64,000 nt of DNA from NCBI RefSeq assembly GCF_001647715.1, contig NZ_CP015600.1, forward strand, positions 496,001 to 560,000, written 5' to 3'. The notes under the pieces are model-generated. The model did no database searches and was not told the origin of the DNA. It worked only from the letters and a program-made list of their open reading frames with translations. This document shows positions 1 through 10,845 of this stretch, piece after piece (the first letter of the stretch is position 1; every line of letters begins with the position of its first letter). Position numbers and translations under genes: made by a program. This stretch comes from Pseudomonas antarctica. GTDB lineage: Bacteria > Pseudomonadota > Gammaproteobacteria > Pseudomonadales > Pseudomonadaceae.

Positions 1-286
1 CCTCAAGGCCGCGCGCTTTGTGGTGTCTGCGTCACAGTGGCTTTTGAGTCGTAGCGGTCAGAATTAAAAAAGTTTTGACTAGCACAGCATATCGCTTTAA
101 ACCTTTCATAAATGCGACATAGATTTGCGACATTTCGTCGCTAAATTTGTGAGCGTTCGTGTCGGTGTGTACAATGACCTCCCTTTTGCCCCCGCAAAGC
201 TGGCGTACGTTCGGCGTGGAAGGTAACGGGTTGAATTGAAAAGAAATTTGCCTCGGTAACAGAGGCAGCCTGGTGAGAAAGTGTCT
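1..286. other. Upstream region of gltB; possible 3' end of a preceding gene
   Basis: No complete gene is visible. One forward frame is open from the window edge to a TAA at 65-67 (about 21 codons) and could be the tail of an upstream CDS, but it is too short to identify. The rest is AT-richer and holds the gltB promoter candidate. Confidence 0.4.
147..175 (+). promoter_or_regulatory. Candidate sigma-70 promoter of gltB
   Basis: TTGTGA at 147-152 and TACAAT at 170-175 are separated by 17 bases, close to the sigma-70 consensus, and lie about 110 bases before the gltB start. Assigned by motif only. Confidence 0.5.
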
Positions 287-3200
287 ATGAAAGCAGGTCT
301 GTACCAACCCGATGAATTCAAGGATAACTGCGGTTTCGGCCTGATAGCCCACATGCAGGGCGAGCCCAGTCATACCCTTTTGCAAACGGCCATCGAGGCC
401 CTGACCTGCATGACCCACCGCGGTGGGATCAACGCCGACGGCAAAACCGGTGACGGTTGCGGCTTGCTGATTCAAAAGCCCGACCAGTTCCTGCGCGCTG
501 TCGCAAAAGAACAATTTGCTGTCGACCTGCCCAAGCAGTACGCCGTGGGCATGGTGTTCTTCAACCAGGACCCGGTCAAAGCCGAAGCCGCACGCGAGAA
601 CATGAACCGCGAGATCGTCGCTGCCGGCCTGCAGCTGGTCGGCTGGCGCAAAGTGCCGATCGACACCAGTGTGCTCGGCCGCCTGGCCCTGGAGCGCCTG
701 CCTCAGATCGAGCAAGTGTTCATCGCCGGCGATGGCTTGAGCGATCAGGACATGGCGATCAAGCTGTTCACCTCGCGTCGTCGCTCGTCGGTGTCCAACG
801 CCGCCGATACTGACCACTACATCTGCAGCTTTTCGCACAAGACCATCATTTATAAAGGCCTGATGATGCCGGCGGATTTGACCGCCTTCTATCCAGACCT
901 GAGCGATGAGCGCCTGCAAACCGCAATCTGCGTGTTCCACCAGCGCTTCTCCACCAACACCCTGCCGAAATGGCCGCTGGCTCAGCCATTCCGCTTCCTC
1001 GCCCACAACGGCGAGATCAACACCATCACCGGCAACCGCAACTGGGCTGTGGCCCGTCGCACCAAGTTCGCCAACGACTTGATGGACCTCGAAGAGCTCG
1101 GCCCGCTGGTCAACCGCGTGGGTTCCGACTCTTCCAGCATGGACAACATGCTCGAGCTGATGGTCACCGGCGGCATCGACCTGTTCCGTGGCGTGCGCAT
1201 GATCATTCCGCCAGCGTGGCAGAACGTCGAAACCATGGACCCGGATCTGCGTGCGTTCTACGAGTACAACTCGATGCACATGGAGCCGTGGGACGGCCCG
1301 GCCGGCGTGGTCATGACCGACGGCCGCTACGCGGTGTGCCTGCTCGACCGTAACGGGCTGCGCCCGGCGCGTTGGGTCACCACGACCAACGGTTTCATCA
1401 CCCTCGCGTCGGAAATCGGCGTATGGGACTACAAGCCTGAAGATGTCATCGCCAAAGGCCGTGTCGGCCCTGGTCAGATCCTGGCCGTGGATACCGAAAC
1501 CGGGCAGATCCTCGACACCGACGCCATCGACAACCGCTTGAAGTCGCGTCACCCGTACAAGCAATGGCTGCGCAAGAACGCCCTGCGCATCCAGGCGACC
1601 ATGGAAGACAACGACCACGGTTCGGCTTTTTATGACGTCGACCAGCTCAAGCAGTACATGAAGATGTACCAGGTCACGTTCGAGGAGCGCGACCAAGTGC
1701 TGCGTCCGCTCGGCGAGCAAGGCTACGAGGCCGTCGGCTCCATGGGTGATGACACGCCAATGGCCGTGCTGTCCCAGCGCGTGCGCACGCCGTACGACTA
1801 TTTCCGCCAGCAGTTCGCCCAGGTGACCAACCCGCCGATCGACCCGCTGCGCGAAGCCATCGTGATGTCGCTGGAAGTGTGCCTCGGTGCCGAGCGCAAC
1901 ATCTTCCAGGAATCGCCTGAGCACGCTTCCCGCGTGATTCTCAGTTCGCCGGTTGTTTCCCCGGCCAAATGGCGCTCGTTGATGACCCTGGAGCGCCCAG
2001 GCTTCGACCGCCAGATCATCGACCTGAACTACGACGAGAGCCTCGGCCTTGAAGCCGCTGTGCGCAACGTCGCCGATCAGGCCGAAGAAGCTGTGCGCGC
2101 CGGTCGTACCCAGATCGTGCTGACCGACCGCCACATAGCGCCAGGCAAACTGCCGATCCACGCTTCGCTGGCCACTGGCGCGGTGCACCACCGCTTGACC
2201 GAAAAAGGCCTGCGCTGCGACTCCAACATCCTCGTCGAAACCGCCACTGCCCGCGACCCGCATCACTTTGCGGTGCTGATCGGTTTCGGCGCCTCGGCGG
2301 TGTACCCGTTCCTTGCGTACGAAGTGTTGGGCGACCTGATTCGCACCGGTGAAGTGCTGGGCGACCTCTATGAGGTCTTCAAAAACTACCGCAAGGGCAT
2401 CACCAAGGGCCTGTTGAAGATCCTGTCGAAGATGGGCATCTCTACCGTCACCTCGTACCGTGGCGCTCAATTGTTCGAAGCCATCGGCTTGTCCGAAGAA
2501 GTCTGCGACCTGAGTTTCCGGGGTGTGCCGAGTCGCATCAAGGGCGCGCGTTTCGTCGACATCGAAGCCGAACAGAAAGCCCTGGCGGCCGAAGCCTGGA
2601 GCGCGCGCAAGCCGATCCAGCAAGGCGGCCTGCTCAAGTTCGTCCACGGTGGCGAATACCATGCGTACAACCCCGACGTGGTCAGCACCCTGCAAGCTGC
2701 TGTGCAGCAGGGCGACTACGCCAAGTTCAAGCAATACACCGCGCTGGTGGATAACCGCCCGGTGTCGATGATCCGCGATATGTTCAAGGTGAAAACCCTG
2801 GACACGCCGCTCGCAATCAGCGAAATCGAACCACTGGAATCGATCCTCAAGCGTTTCGACTCCGCCGGTATCTCCCTGGGCGCCTTGTCGCCTGAGGCCC
2901 ACGAAGCCCTGGCCGAAGCCATGAACCGCCTGGGGGCGCGTTCCAACTCCGGCGAAGGCGGTGAAGACCCGGCGCGCTACGGCACCATCAAGAGCTCGAA
3001 AATCAAGCAGGTGGCGACTGGCCGTTTCGGTGTAACCCCGGAATACCTGGTCAACGCCGAAGTGCTGCAGATCAAAGTCGCCCAGGGTGCCAAGCCCGGT
3101 GAGGGAGGCCAGCTGCCAGGCGGCAAGGTCAACGGCCTGATCGCCAAGCTGCGTTATGCAGTGCCGGGTGTGACGCTGATTTCGCCGCCGCCGCACCACG

Positions 3201-4732
3201 ACATCTACTCCATCGAGGATTTGTCGCAGCTGATTTTCGACTTGAAACAAGTCAACCCGCAGGCCCTGGTCTCGGTGAAGCTGGTCGCAGAAGCTGGCGT
3301 CGGCACCATTGCCGCCGGTGTGGCCAAGGCTTATGCCGACCTGATCACCATCTCCGGCTACGACGGCGGCACCGGCGCATCGCCGCTGACCTCCATCAAG
3401 TACGCCGGCGCGCCGTGGGAACTGGGCCTGGCTGAAACTCACCAGACCCTGCGCGGCAACGACCTGCGCGGCAAAGTGCGGGTGCAGACCGACGGTGGCC
3501 TGAAAACCGGCCTCGACGTGATCAAGGCCGCGATCCTCGGCGCCGAAAGCTTCGGCTTCGGCACTGCGCCAATGATCGCCCTGGGCTGCAAATACCTGCG
3601 CATCTGCCACCTGAACAACTGCGCCACCGGCGTCGCGACCCAGAACGAGAAGCTGCGCAAAGACCACTACATCGGCACCGTCGACATGGTGGTGAATTTC
3701 TTCACCTACGTCGCCGAAGAAACCCGTGAGTGGCTGGCCAAGCTGGGTGTGCGTTCGCTGGAAGAGTTGATCGGGCGTACCGATTTGCTCGACATCCTTG
3801 AAGGGCAGACCGCCAAGCAACGACACCTGGACCTGACGCCGCTGTTGGGCAGCGACCATATCCCGGCAGACAAGCCACAATTCTGCCAGGTGGAGCGCAA
3901 CCCGCCGTTCGACAAAGGCCTGCTGGCCGAGAAGATGGTCGAAATGGCCAGCTCGTCGATCAACGACGCCAGCGGTGGCGACTTCGCCCTGGATATCTGC
4001 AACTGCGACCGTTCCATCGGCGCACGCATCTCCGGTGAAATCGCGCGCAAGCACGGCAACCAGGGCATGGCCAAGGCGCCGATCACCTTCCGTTTCAACG
4101 GCACTGCGGGCCAGAGCTTCGGCGTGTGGAACGCCGGTGGCCTGCACATGTACCTGGAAGGTGACGCCAACGACTACGTGGGCAAGGGCATGACCGGCGG
4201 CAAACTGGTGATCGTTCCGCCTAAAGGCAGCATCTACAAGACCCAGGACAGTGCCATCATCGGCAACACCTGCTTGTACGGCGCTACCGGCGGCAAGCTG
4301 TTCGCCGCGGGTACTGCCGGTGAGCGTTTCGCCGTGCGTAACTCCGGTGCCCACACCGTGGTGGAAGGCACGGGCGATCACTGCTGTGAGTACATGACCG
4401 GTGGTTTTGTCGCGGTATTGGGCAAGACCGGTTACAACTTCGGTTCGGGCATGACCGGCGGTTTCGCCTACGTGCTGGACCAGGACAACACCTTCGTCGA
4501 CAAGGTCAACCACGAGTTGGTCGAGATCCAGCGGATCAGCGGCGAAGCCATGGAGTCCTACCGGAACCACTTGCAGCACGTGCTGGACGAGTACGTCGAG
4601 GAGACCGGCAGCGAATGGGGCCGCAACCTCGCCGAAAACCTCGATGATTACCTGCGTCGTTTCTGGCTGGTCAAACCGAAGGCAGCGAGTTTGAAATCTC
4701 TGCTCTCCAGCACACTTGCGAGCCCGCAATGA
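287..4732 (+). CDS. gltB: Glutamate synthase (NADPH) large subunit
   Basis: Alpha subunit of NADPH-dependent GOGAT. It hydrolyses glutamine and transfers the ammonia to 2-oxoglutarate to make glutamate, completing the GS-GOGAT nitrogen cycle in the cytoplasm. The 1481-residue protein has a class II amidotransferase domain whose nucleophile is Cys15 (in DNCGFGL) after a short propeptide, a central domain, an FMN-binding synthase domain with 3Fe-4S cysteines at 1101, 1107 and 1112, and a C-terminal beta-helix of repeated GxxGxxxG turns. Length matches the family. I chose the ATG at 287 over the in-frame GTG at 281 because it gives the usual MKAGLYQP start, with GGTGAG upstream. It is followed by gltD, with an inverted-repeat element in the gap. 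Confidence 0.97.
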   Translation: MKAGLYQPDEFKDNCGFGLIAHMQGEPSHTLLQTAIEALTCMTHRGGINADGKTGDGCGLLIQKPDQFLRAVAKEQFAVDLPKQYAVGMVFFNQDPVKAEAARENMNREIVAAGLQLVGWRKVPIDTSVLGRLALERLPQIEQVFIAGDGLSDQDMAIKLFTSRRRSSVSNAADTDHYICSFSHKTIIYKGLMMPADLTAFYPDLSDERLQTAICVFHQRFSTNTLPKWPLAQPFRFLAHNGEINTITGNRNWAVARRTKFANDLMDLEELGPLVNRVGSDSSSMDNMLELMVTGGIDLFRGVRMIIPPAWQNVETMDPDLRAFYEYNSMHMEPWDGPAGVVMTDGRYAVCLLDRNGLRPARWVTTTNGFITLASEIGVWDYKPEDVIAKGRVGPGQILAVDTETGQILDTDAIDNRLKSRHPYKQWLRKNALRIQATMEDNDHGSAFYDVDQLKQYMKMYQVTFEERDQVLRPLGEQGYEAVGSMGDDTPMAVLSQRVRTPYDYFRQQFAQVTNPPIDPLREAIVMSLEVCLGAERNIFQESPEHASRVILSSPVVSPAKWRSLMTLERPGFDRQIIDLNYDESLGLEAAVRNVADQAEEAVRAGRTQIVLTDRHIAPGKLPIHASLATGAVHHRLTEKGLRCDSNILVETATARDPHHFAVLIGFGASAVYPFLAYEVLGDLIRTGEVLGDLYEVFKNYRKGITKGLLKILSKMGISTVTSYRGAQLFEAIGLSEEVCDLSFRGVPSRIKGARFVDIEAEQKALAAEAWSARKPIQQGGLLKFVHGGEYHAYNPDVVSTLQAAVQQGDYAKFKQYTALVDNRPVSMIRDMFKVKTLDTPLAISEIEPLESILKRFDSAGISLGALSPEAHEALAEAMNRLGARSNSGEGGEDPARYGTIKSSKIKQVATGRFGVTPEYLVNAEVLQIKVAQGAKPGEGGQLPGGKVNGLIAKLRYAVPGVTLISPPPHHDIYSIEDLSQLIFDLKQVNPQALVSVKLVAEAGVGTIAAGVAKAYADLITISGYDGGTGASPLTSIKYAGAPWELGLAETHQTLRGNDLRGKVRVQTDGGLKTGLDVIKAAILGAESFGFGTAPMIALGCKYLRICHLNNCATGVATQNEKLRKDHYIGTVDMVVNFFTYVAEETREWLAKLGVRSLEELIGRTDLLDILEGQTAKQRHLDLTPLLGSDHIPADKPQFCQVERNPPFDKGLLAEKMVEMASSSINDASGGDFALDICNCDRSIGARISGEIARKHGNQGMAKAPITFRFNGTAGQSFGVWNAGGLHMYLEGDANDYVGKGMTGGKLVIVPPKGSIYKTQDSAIIGNTCLYGATGGKLFAAGTAGERFAVRNSGAHTVVEGTGDHCCEYMTGGFVAVLGKTGYNFGSGMTGGFAYVLDQDNTFVDKVNHELVEIQRISGEAMESYRNHLQHVLDEYVEETGSEWGRNLAENLDDYLRRFWLVKPKAASLKSLLSSTLASPQ

Positions 4733-4740
4733 CGACGCAG

Positions 4741-6275
<1,535 letters not shown>

Positions 6276-6304
6276 CTCCGATCCAAAGGTGGAATGCAGT
6301 CAAA

Positions 6305-6391
6305 TGTGGGAGCTGGCTTGCCTGCGATGCAGGCAACTGGGTGTATCAGATGCACCGAGGTGATGCTATCGCAGGCAAGCCAGCTCCCACA
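6305..6391. repeat. REPIN, GAGCTGGCTTGCCTGC family
   Basis: Two inverted REP units: TGTGGGAGCTGGCTTGCCTG at the left and its complement CAGGCAAGCCAGCTCCCACA at the right, with about 40 variable bases between. It lies after gltD. REPINs are non-autonomous palindromes mobilised by RAYT transposases; no RAYT gene is visible in this window. Confidence 0.9.
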
Positions 6392-6453
6392 CAAACCTCA
6401 TTTCACATTGAGGCTTGGAGTGCCAGCCATTGCGACAAATTGACCCGATAGAC

Positions 6454-6482
6454 AAAAGGCACGGCTCACTCCGTGCCTTTTG
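6454..6482. terminator. Intrinsic terminator downstream of gltD
   Basis: AAAGGCACGG pairs perfectly with CCGTGCCTTT around a CTCACT loop, with A and T runs on the two sides, so it can work for gltBD transcripts. It lies only about 50 bases before hemE, so hemE must be transcribed from a promoter inside or after it, or by readthrough. Confidence 0.75.
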
Positions 6483-6499
6483 CGTCGCGCTCTGAGAAA

Positions 6500-6532
6500 A
6501 TGCCCGCACTTTTTTTGCGGATGCCGACATGA
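6500..6532 (+). CDS. Possible 10-codon leader peptide upstream of hemE
   Basis: An ATG at 6500 opens a frame encoding [10 protein letters not shown] and a TGA that overlaps the hemE start as ATGA. It crosses a run of seven T and a small hairpin (CCGCA/GCGG). hemE itself has only a weak ribosome-binding site (GGAT) just upstream, so ribosomes finishing this peptide could reinitiate at hemE. There is no evidence of expression beyond the layout. Confidence 0.3.
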   Translation: MPALFLRMPT

Positions 6533-7596
6533 CTGCCCTCAAGAACGACCGTTTCCTTCGTGCCCTGCTCAAGCAACCCGTAGACGTCACGCCCGTATGG
6601 ATGATGCGTCAAGCCGGTCGCTACCTGCCGGAATACCGCGCCAGTCGCGCCCACGCCGGCGACTTCATGAGCCTGTGCATGAACCCGGAGTTCGCTTGCG
6701 AAGTCACGATGCAGCCGCTGGACCGCTACCCACAACTGGATGCGGCCATCCTCTTCTCCGATATCCTCACCATCCCTGACGCCATGGGCCAAGGCCTGTA
6801 CTTCGAAACCGGCGAAGGCCCGCGTTTCAAGAAAGTCGTCAGCACCCTGGCCGATATCGAAGCCCTGCCGATCCCTGATCCGCACAAAGACCTCGGCTAT
6901 GTGATGGATGCTGTCAGCACCATCCGCCGCGAGCTCAACGGCCGCGTGCCGCTGATCGGCTTCTCCGGCAGCCCATGGACCCTGGCCACCTACATGGTCG
7001 AAGGCGGCTCGTCGAAAGACTTCCGCAAGACCAAGGCCATGCTCTACGACAACCCGCAAGCCATGCACCTGCTGCTCGACAAGCTGGCGCAGTCGGTCAC
7101 CAGCTACCTCAACGGCCAGATCATGGCCGGGGCCCAAGCGGTGCAGATCTTCGACACGTGGGGCGGCAACCTGTCGGCGGCGGCGTACCAGGAGTTCTCC
7201 CTGGCCTACATGCGCAAGATCGTCAGCGGCCTGATCCGCGAGCACGAAGGCCGCAAAGTGCCGGTCATCCTGTTCACCAAAGGTGGCGGCCTGTGGCTGG
7301 AAAGCATCGCCGACGCCGGTGCCGATGCCCTGGGCCTGGACTGGACCTGCGACATTGGCGAAGCCCGTCAGCGCGTGGGCAACCGCGTTGCGCTGCAAGG
7401 CAACATGGACCCCACCGTGCTGTACGCCAAGCCGGAAGCGATCCGCACTGAAGTCGGCCGCATCCTGGCCAGCTACGGCAAGGGCAGCGGGCACGTGTTC
7501 AACCTCGGCCATGGCATCACGCCGGAAGTGAACCCGGAACACGCCGGCGCGTTCCTGCGCGCGGTGCATGAGCTGTCGGCGCAGTACCACGAGTGA
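6529..7596 (+). CDS. hemE: Uroporphyrinogen decarboxylase
   Basis: Decarboxylates the four acetate side chains of uroporphyrinogen III to give coproporphyrinogen III, a cytoplasmic step of haem biosynthesis. The 355-residue length is normal for the family. The N-terminal signature [16 protein letters not shown], with its invariant arginines, is present, as are the [13 protein letters not shown] and NLGHGI segments of the active-site barrel. The start ATG at 6529 overlaps the stop of a short upstream frame. A strong terminator follows directly. hemE lying after gltBD is the usual Pseudomonas arrangement. Confidence 0.97.
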   Translation: MTALKNDRFLRALLKQPVDVTPVWMMRQAGRYLPEYRASRAHAGDFMSLCMNPEFACEVTMQPLDRYPQLDAAILFSDILTIPDAMGQGLYFETGEGPRFKKVVSTLADIEALPIPDPHKDLGYVMDAVSTIRRELNGRVPLIGFSGSPWTLATYMVEGGSSKDFRKTKAMLYDNPQAMHLLLDKLAQSVTSYLNGQIMAGAQAVQIFDTWGGNLSAAAYQEFSLAYMRKIVSGLIREHEGRKVPVILFTKGGGLWLESIADAGADALGLDWTCDIGEARQRVGNRVALQGNMDPTVLYAKPEAIRTEVGRILASYGKGSGHVFNLGHGITPEVNPEHAGAFLRAVHELSAQYHE

Positions 7597-7610
7597 TCCT
7601 CACCCAATAA

Positions 7611-7636
7611 AAAAGCCCGGCTTATGCCGGGCTTTT
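7611..7636 (+). terminator. Intrinsic terminator of hemE
   Basis: AAAAGCCCGGC, loop TTAT, GCCGGGCTTTT: a perfect GC-rich stem followed by T residues, 14 bases after the hemE stop. Confidence 0.9.
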
Positions 7637-7675
7637 GTGTGTGTGATGTCATCTCATAGACGGTACATCTCAAAG

Positions 7676-7760
7676 GTGGGAGCTGGCTTGCCTGCGATGC
7701 GAACAACTCGGTCCATCCGTTAAACCGAGGTGATGCTATCGCAGGCAAGCCAGCTCCCAC
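7676..7760. repeat. REPIN, GAGCTGGCTTGCCTGC family
   Basis: Same inverted pair as at 6305-6391 (GTGGGAGCTGGCTTGCCTGC ... GCAGGCAAGCCAGCTCCCAC). It sits between the hemE terminator and the converging MFS gene, 16 bases from that gene's stop. Confidence 0.9.
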
Positions 7761-7776
7761 TTAAGGCAAAATCGCC

Positions 7777-9051
7777 TCAGGCTTTCACGGTACTCAGCGG
7801 CGGCAACTTCGCCAGCTTCAGCGCCACCAACAGCGCGCCAACCAGCAGCGCCACGATAAACCCACCAATCCCATTCCACCCGGCAAAGTGCCAGAAGAAC
7901 CCGCCCGCCGTACCGGCAATACTCGAGCCTGCGTAGTAGCAGAACAGGTACAGCGACGACGCCTGCCCCTTGGCTTTCACTGCACGCCGGCCGATCCAGC
8001 TGCTGGCCACCGAGTGGGCGCCGAAGAAGCCGAAGGTGAAGATCAGCATGCCCGGCACCACCAGCCACAGCGGGGTGAACAGGGTCAGGGCCATGCCGGC
8101 GAGCATCAGCACGATGGTGCCCCACAGCACGCGGCGACGGCCGAGGCGGTCAGCCAGGGAGCCGATTTTTGCCGAGCTGTAGATGCCCGACAAATACACC
8201 AGCGACAGCAGGCCAACCACGGCCTGGCTCAATTCATAGGGCGAGGCCAGCAGGCGATAGCCGATGTAGTTGAACATCGTCACGAACGCGCCCATCAGCA
8301 GGAAGGCTTCGAGGAACAACCACGGCAGGCCCGCGTCCTTGAAGTGCATGACGAAGCCGTCGACCAGGCTGCGCGGCTTGAGACTGCTGGCGCGGAAGTT
8401 GCGTGATTCGGGGAGGATTTTCCAGAACACGGTGGCCGCGATCAGCGCCAGGGCGCCGATGATCAGCATTGCAGTGTGCCAGCTGACGAAGTCGATCAAC
8501 ACGCCGATGATCAAGCGCCCACTCATGCCGCCAATCGCGTTGCCGCCGATATACAAGCCCATCGCGAGGCCGATGTGTTGCGGGTGGATCTCTTCGCTCA
8601 GGTAGGTCATCGCCACGGCGGCCAGGCCGCTCAATGACAGGCCCACCAGCGCACGCATCAGCAGAATGCCTTCCCACGTTGGCATCAAGCCGCTGGCAAT
8701 GGTGGCCAGTGCCGCGCAGAACAGCGCGGCGACCATCACCGGTTTGCGCCCCAAAGTGTCGGAAATCGGGCCGGTGATCAGCAAGCCCAAGGCGAGCATC
8801 GCCGTTGCTACAGAGAGAATCAGGCTGCTTTGCGCGGCATTGATGGAGAACTCGTGAGACAGCGCCGGCATCATCGGCTGCACGCAATACAGCAGGGCAA
8901 AGGTCGCAAACCCGCCGGAGAACAGCGCCAGCACCGTGCGCATGAACATCGGCGTGCCTTTTTCGATGAACGTCTCGTTGAGCTGGGCCACCACCTCATC
9001 CAGGGCGGTAGGCGGGACTTCTTGAGCAAAGGGAGCGACAGCAGATTTCAC
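7777..9051 (-). CDS. MFS transporter, YnfM-like exporter
   Basis: Twelve-helix major facilitator protein of 424 residues, probably a proton-driven exporter in the inner membrane. The sequence closely resembles E. coli YnfM throughout: RGTPxFMR start of helix 1, GLATFALLYCVQPMMPAL, SLSGLAAVAMTYLSEEIHP, and a KGQASSLYLFCYY segment late in the protein. I place the start at the GTG at 9051, preceded by GAGG at 5-base spacing; a longer frame to 9177 would run into the divergent LysR gene. The divergent LysR gene is the counterpart of E. coli ynfL, so that protein probably controls this one. The substrate cannot be told from sequence. Confidence 0.85.
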   Translation of the reverse strand: MKSAVAPFAQEVPPTALDEVVAQLNETFIEKGTPMFMRTVLALFSGGFATFALLYCVQPMMPALSHEFSINAAQSSLILSVATAMLALGLLITGPISDTLGRKPVMVAALFCAALATIASGLMPTWEGILLMRALVGLSLSGLAAVAMTYLSEEIHPQHIGLAMGLYIGGNAIGGMSGRLIIGVLIDFVSWHTAMLIIGALALIAATVFWKILPESRNFRASSLKPRSLVDGFVMHFKDAGLPWLFLEAFLLMGAFVTMFNYIGYRLLASPYELSQAVVGLLSLVYLSGIYSSAKIGSLADRLGRRRVLWGTIVLMLAGMALTLFTPLWLVVPGMLIFTFGFFGAHSVASSWIGRRAVKAKGQASSLYLFCYYAGSSIAGTAGGFFWHFAGWNGIGGFIVALLVGALLVALKLAKLPPLSTVKA

Positions 9052-9175
9052 GGGGACCTCGGCGAGGGAAAGCCTGCCAGGACTGGCAATGCAAAAAAGA
9101 ATATAGCTGCCTAATGATTCTTTCCAATATATTGTTCGACCTGTTTGATAGCTTTTACGACCTAATGAGGCTTGC
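9052..9175. promoter_or_regulatory. Divergent control region between the MFS gene and its LysR regulator
   Basis: A 124-base AT-rich gap containing AATATA/TATATT half-sites, typical of a LysR-type divergent promoter. No exact operator can be assigned. Confidence 0.45.
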
Positions 9176-10069
9176 ATGGAATTGCGTCACCTGCGGTACT
9201 TCATCGCCGTCGCCGAAGAACTGCATTTCGGCCGTGCCGCGCAGGTGCTGGGCATCTCGCAACCGCCGCTGAGCCAGCAGATTCAGGCGCTGGAACAAGA
9301 GGTGGGCGCGCGCTTGTTTGAGCGGACCAATCGTCGTGTCGAGCTGAGCGAGGCGGGGCGGTTGTTTCTGCACGAGGCGCGATTGGTGCTGGCGCAGGTC
9401 GATAAAGCCGCCGATGTGGCGCGCCGCGCGCAGTTGGGCGAGCTTGGGGAGTTGAAGATCGGCTTCACTTCGTCGGCGCCGTTCAACGCCAGCATCCCGC
9501 AGGCGATTTTTGCATTTCGCCAGGCCTTCCCGGCGGTGCACCTGAGTTTGCAGGAAATGAGCAGCACCGAAGTGGCCGAGTCGCTGGTGGATGAGTCGAT
9601 TCAGGTGGGGCTGATGCGCCCGTTGCCGTTGCCGGACTCGTTGAGTGTCATCGAGCTGATGCGTGAGCCCCTGGTCGCCGTACTGAACGCCGGCCATCCC
9701 TTGGTGGAAGGCAGCGAGCGCGGCTTGTACCTGGCGCAGCTGGCTGAAGAACCGTTCGTGTTTTTCCCTCGCAGCTACGGCAGCGGCCTCTACGCACAAT
9801 TGCTCACCCTGGCGCGTGACGCCGGCTTCAGCCCGCACTTCGCCCAGGAAGCGGGGGAGGCGATGACCATCATTGGGCTGGTGGCGGCGGGGTTGGGGGT
9901 GTCGGTGCTGCCGGCGTCGTACCAGCGCATACGCATTGATGGCGTGGTGTATCGCACTTTGCTCGATCAGGAAGCGGTGACGGCCGTGTGGCTGGTGCAA
10001 CGCAAGGGCGCGCAAACCCCGATGGCCAGGGCGTTTGTGGAGCTTCTCACGCGCAAGGCGGCGATGTAG
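9176..10069 (+). CDS. LysR-family transcriptional regulator, YnfL-like
   Basis: DNA-binding regulator of 297 residues. The N-terminal winged helix-turn-helix (residues 1-60: MELRHLRYFIAVAEELHFGR, then SQPPLSQQIQALE) is followed by a periplasmic-binding-protein-like effector domain containing IGFTSSAPFN, EEPFVFFPR and EAMTIIGLVAAGLGVSVLPAS, which match E. coli YnfL closely. It is divergent from the YnfM-like exporter, the usual layout for autoregulation plus control of the neighbour. The inducer is unknown. A 300-base gap with a candidate small RNA follows. Confidence 0.88.
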   Translation: MELRHLRYFIAVAEELHFGRAAQVLGISQPPLSQQIQALEQEVGARLFERTNRRVELSEAGRLFLHEARLVLAQVDKAADVARRAQLGELGELKIGFTSSAPFNASIPQAIFAFRQAFPAVHLSLQEMSSTEVAESLVDESIQVGLMRPLPLPDSLSVIELMREPLVAVLNAGHPLVEGSERGLYLAQLAEEPFVFFPRSYGSGLYAQLLTLARDAGFSPHFAQEAGEAMTIIGLVAAGLGVSVLPASYQRIRIDGVVYRTLLDQEAVTAVWLVQRKGAQTPMARAFVELLTRKAAM

Positions 10070-10224
10070 GGACTGTCACCTATCAGGTAACGCAACCGGC
10101 TTAGTCATTCGCAAGAATAAAGCGGCGGTGCGCAGTGCGCTGGGGTTGCGATGAAGTGGATCAGAGATGAGCGGCGCTTTGCCACCGATTGCAGGCGAGC
10201 TGTTTTCAGGCAGACTGGCCGAGT

Positions 10225-10345
10225 TCCCGAAAGGGGCTTGTGAGACTCTGAGGATCCTGGGCATCCAGCCATCGCAGAGCCAGGCAGGACGCGGCGATGA
10301 CAAGCCAACCTGTTTGTGAAGAGGGCGCCGAAAGGCGCCCTTTGT
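10225..10345 (+). ncRNA. Candidate structured small RNA ending at a terminator
   Basis: No gene is visible in 10070-10368. Within it, GGCTTGT (10235-10241) pairs with ACAAGCC (10300-10306), enclosing two alternative inner pairings: CTCTG (10246-10250) with CAGAG (10275-10279), or CATCGC (10270-10275) with GCGATG (10294-10299). CCTGG (10256-10260) can pair with CCAGG (10280-10284). GGA motifs lie at 10252 and 10287. A terminator stem at 10322-10341 would give a defined 3' end. I do not recognise the RNA, and it could be just the 3' region of the LysR mRNA. Confidence 0.3.
10322..10341. terminator. Terminator closing the APE operon (bidirectional)
   Basis: AGGGCGCC, loop GAAA, GGCGCCCT: a perfect stem with a GNRA-type loop, followed by a short T run on the plus strand. 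It lies between the plus-strand LysR/sRNA region and the end of the minus-strand pigment operon, so it can serve both. Confidence 0.7.
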
Positions 10346-10368
10346 CGTTTCTGCAGCATCGGAAAACT

Positions 10369-10818
10369 TCAGTTCTGCTTCGAAGCCCCCGGCTGCTCAA
10401 GCACTTGCGCCGCCGAACCCGGCACATTCGCACCACTGCTCTGCAAGCCCGCCATGATGTCGCGGTCGAGCATGCTCACCCAGCGGTTGTAGTTGCGGTG
10501 GATCTTGCCGTCCTTGTAGCCCAGGTCGCGGCTGTCGCGGTAGGTAATGGCGTAGCTGTTGCGGGTGTAGCGAATGTCGATGGCCGCGTAATACTGGTTA
10601 CGCACAGTGATCTCGGCCTGCACCAGTTGCGGGCTGAGGCGTTGTACAGTCCACTCGCGTTTTTGCAGCGCAGTGACGATCACCTGCTTCATTTTTTCTT
10701 CGCTGACCTGGGTCGCGGCTGGCAGGTCGTGCTGGGTGTTCAGGACCGGCTTGCTGGTGCAGCCGGCGGTGCTCAGCAGGGCCAGGGTGATCAGGGTGGC
10801 GCGTAGCAAGGAAGACAT
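10369..10818 (-). CDS. Small predicted lipoprotein, last gene of the APE operon
   Basis: A 149-residue protein with a type II signal peptide: a short hydrophobic stretch ending LLSTAGC, lipid-attachment Cys20. The mature part has a mixed charged sequence with a Tyr-rich centre (NQYYAAIDIRYTRNSYAITY) and no motif I can name. It follows the ketosynthase by 27 bases in the same direction, so it probably belongs to the pigment operon and may act at the envelope in pigment placement. The function is not known to me. Confidence 0.7.
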   Translation of the reverse strand: MSSLLRATLITLALLSTAGCTSKPVLNTQHDLPAATQVSEEKMKQVIVTALQKREWTVQRLSPQLVQAEITVRNQYYAAIDIRYTRNSYAITYRDSRDLGYKDGKIHRNYNRWVSMLDRDIMAGLQSSGANVPGSAAQVLEQPGASKQN

Positions 10819-10845
10819 TCCGTTTTCTCCAATCGATTAAAAAAT

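Noticed and set aside
6305..6391. Repeats considered as CRISPR units
   Set aside because: They occur as single inverted pairs in separate gaps, not as direct repeats with regular spacers.
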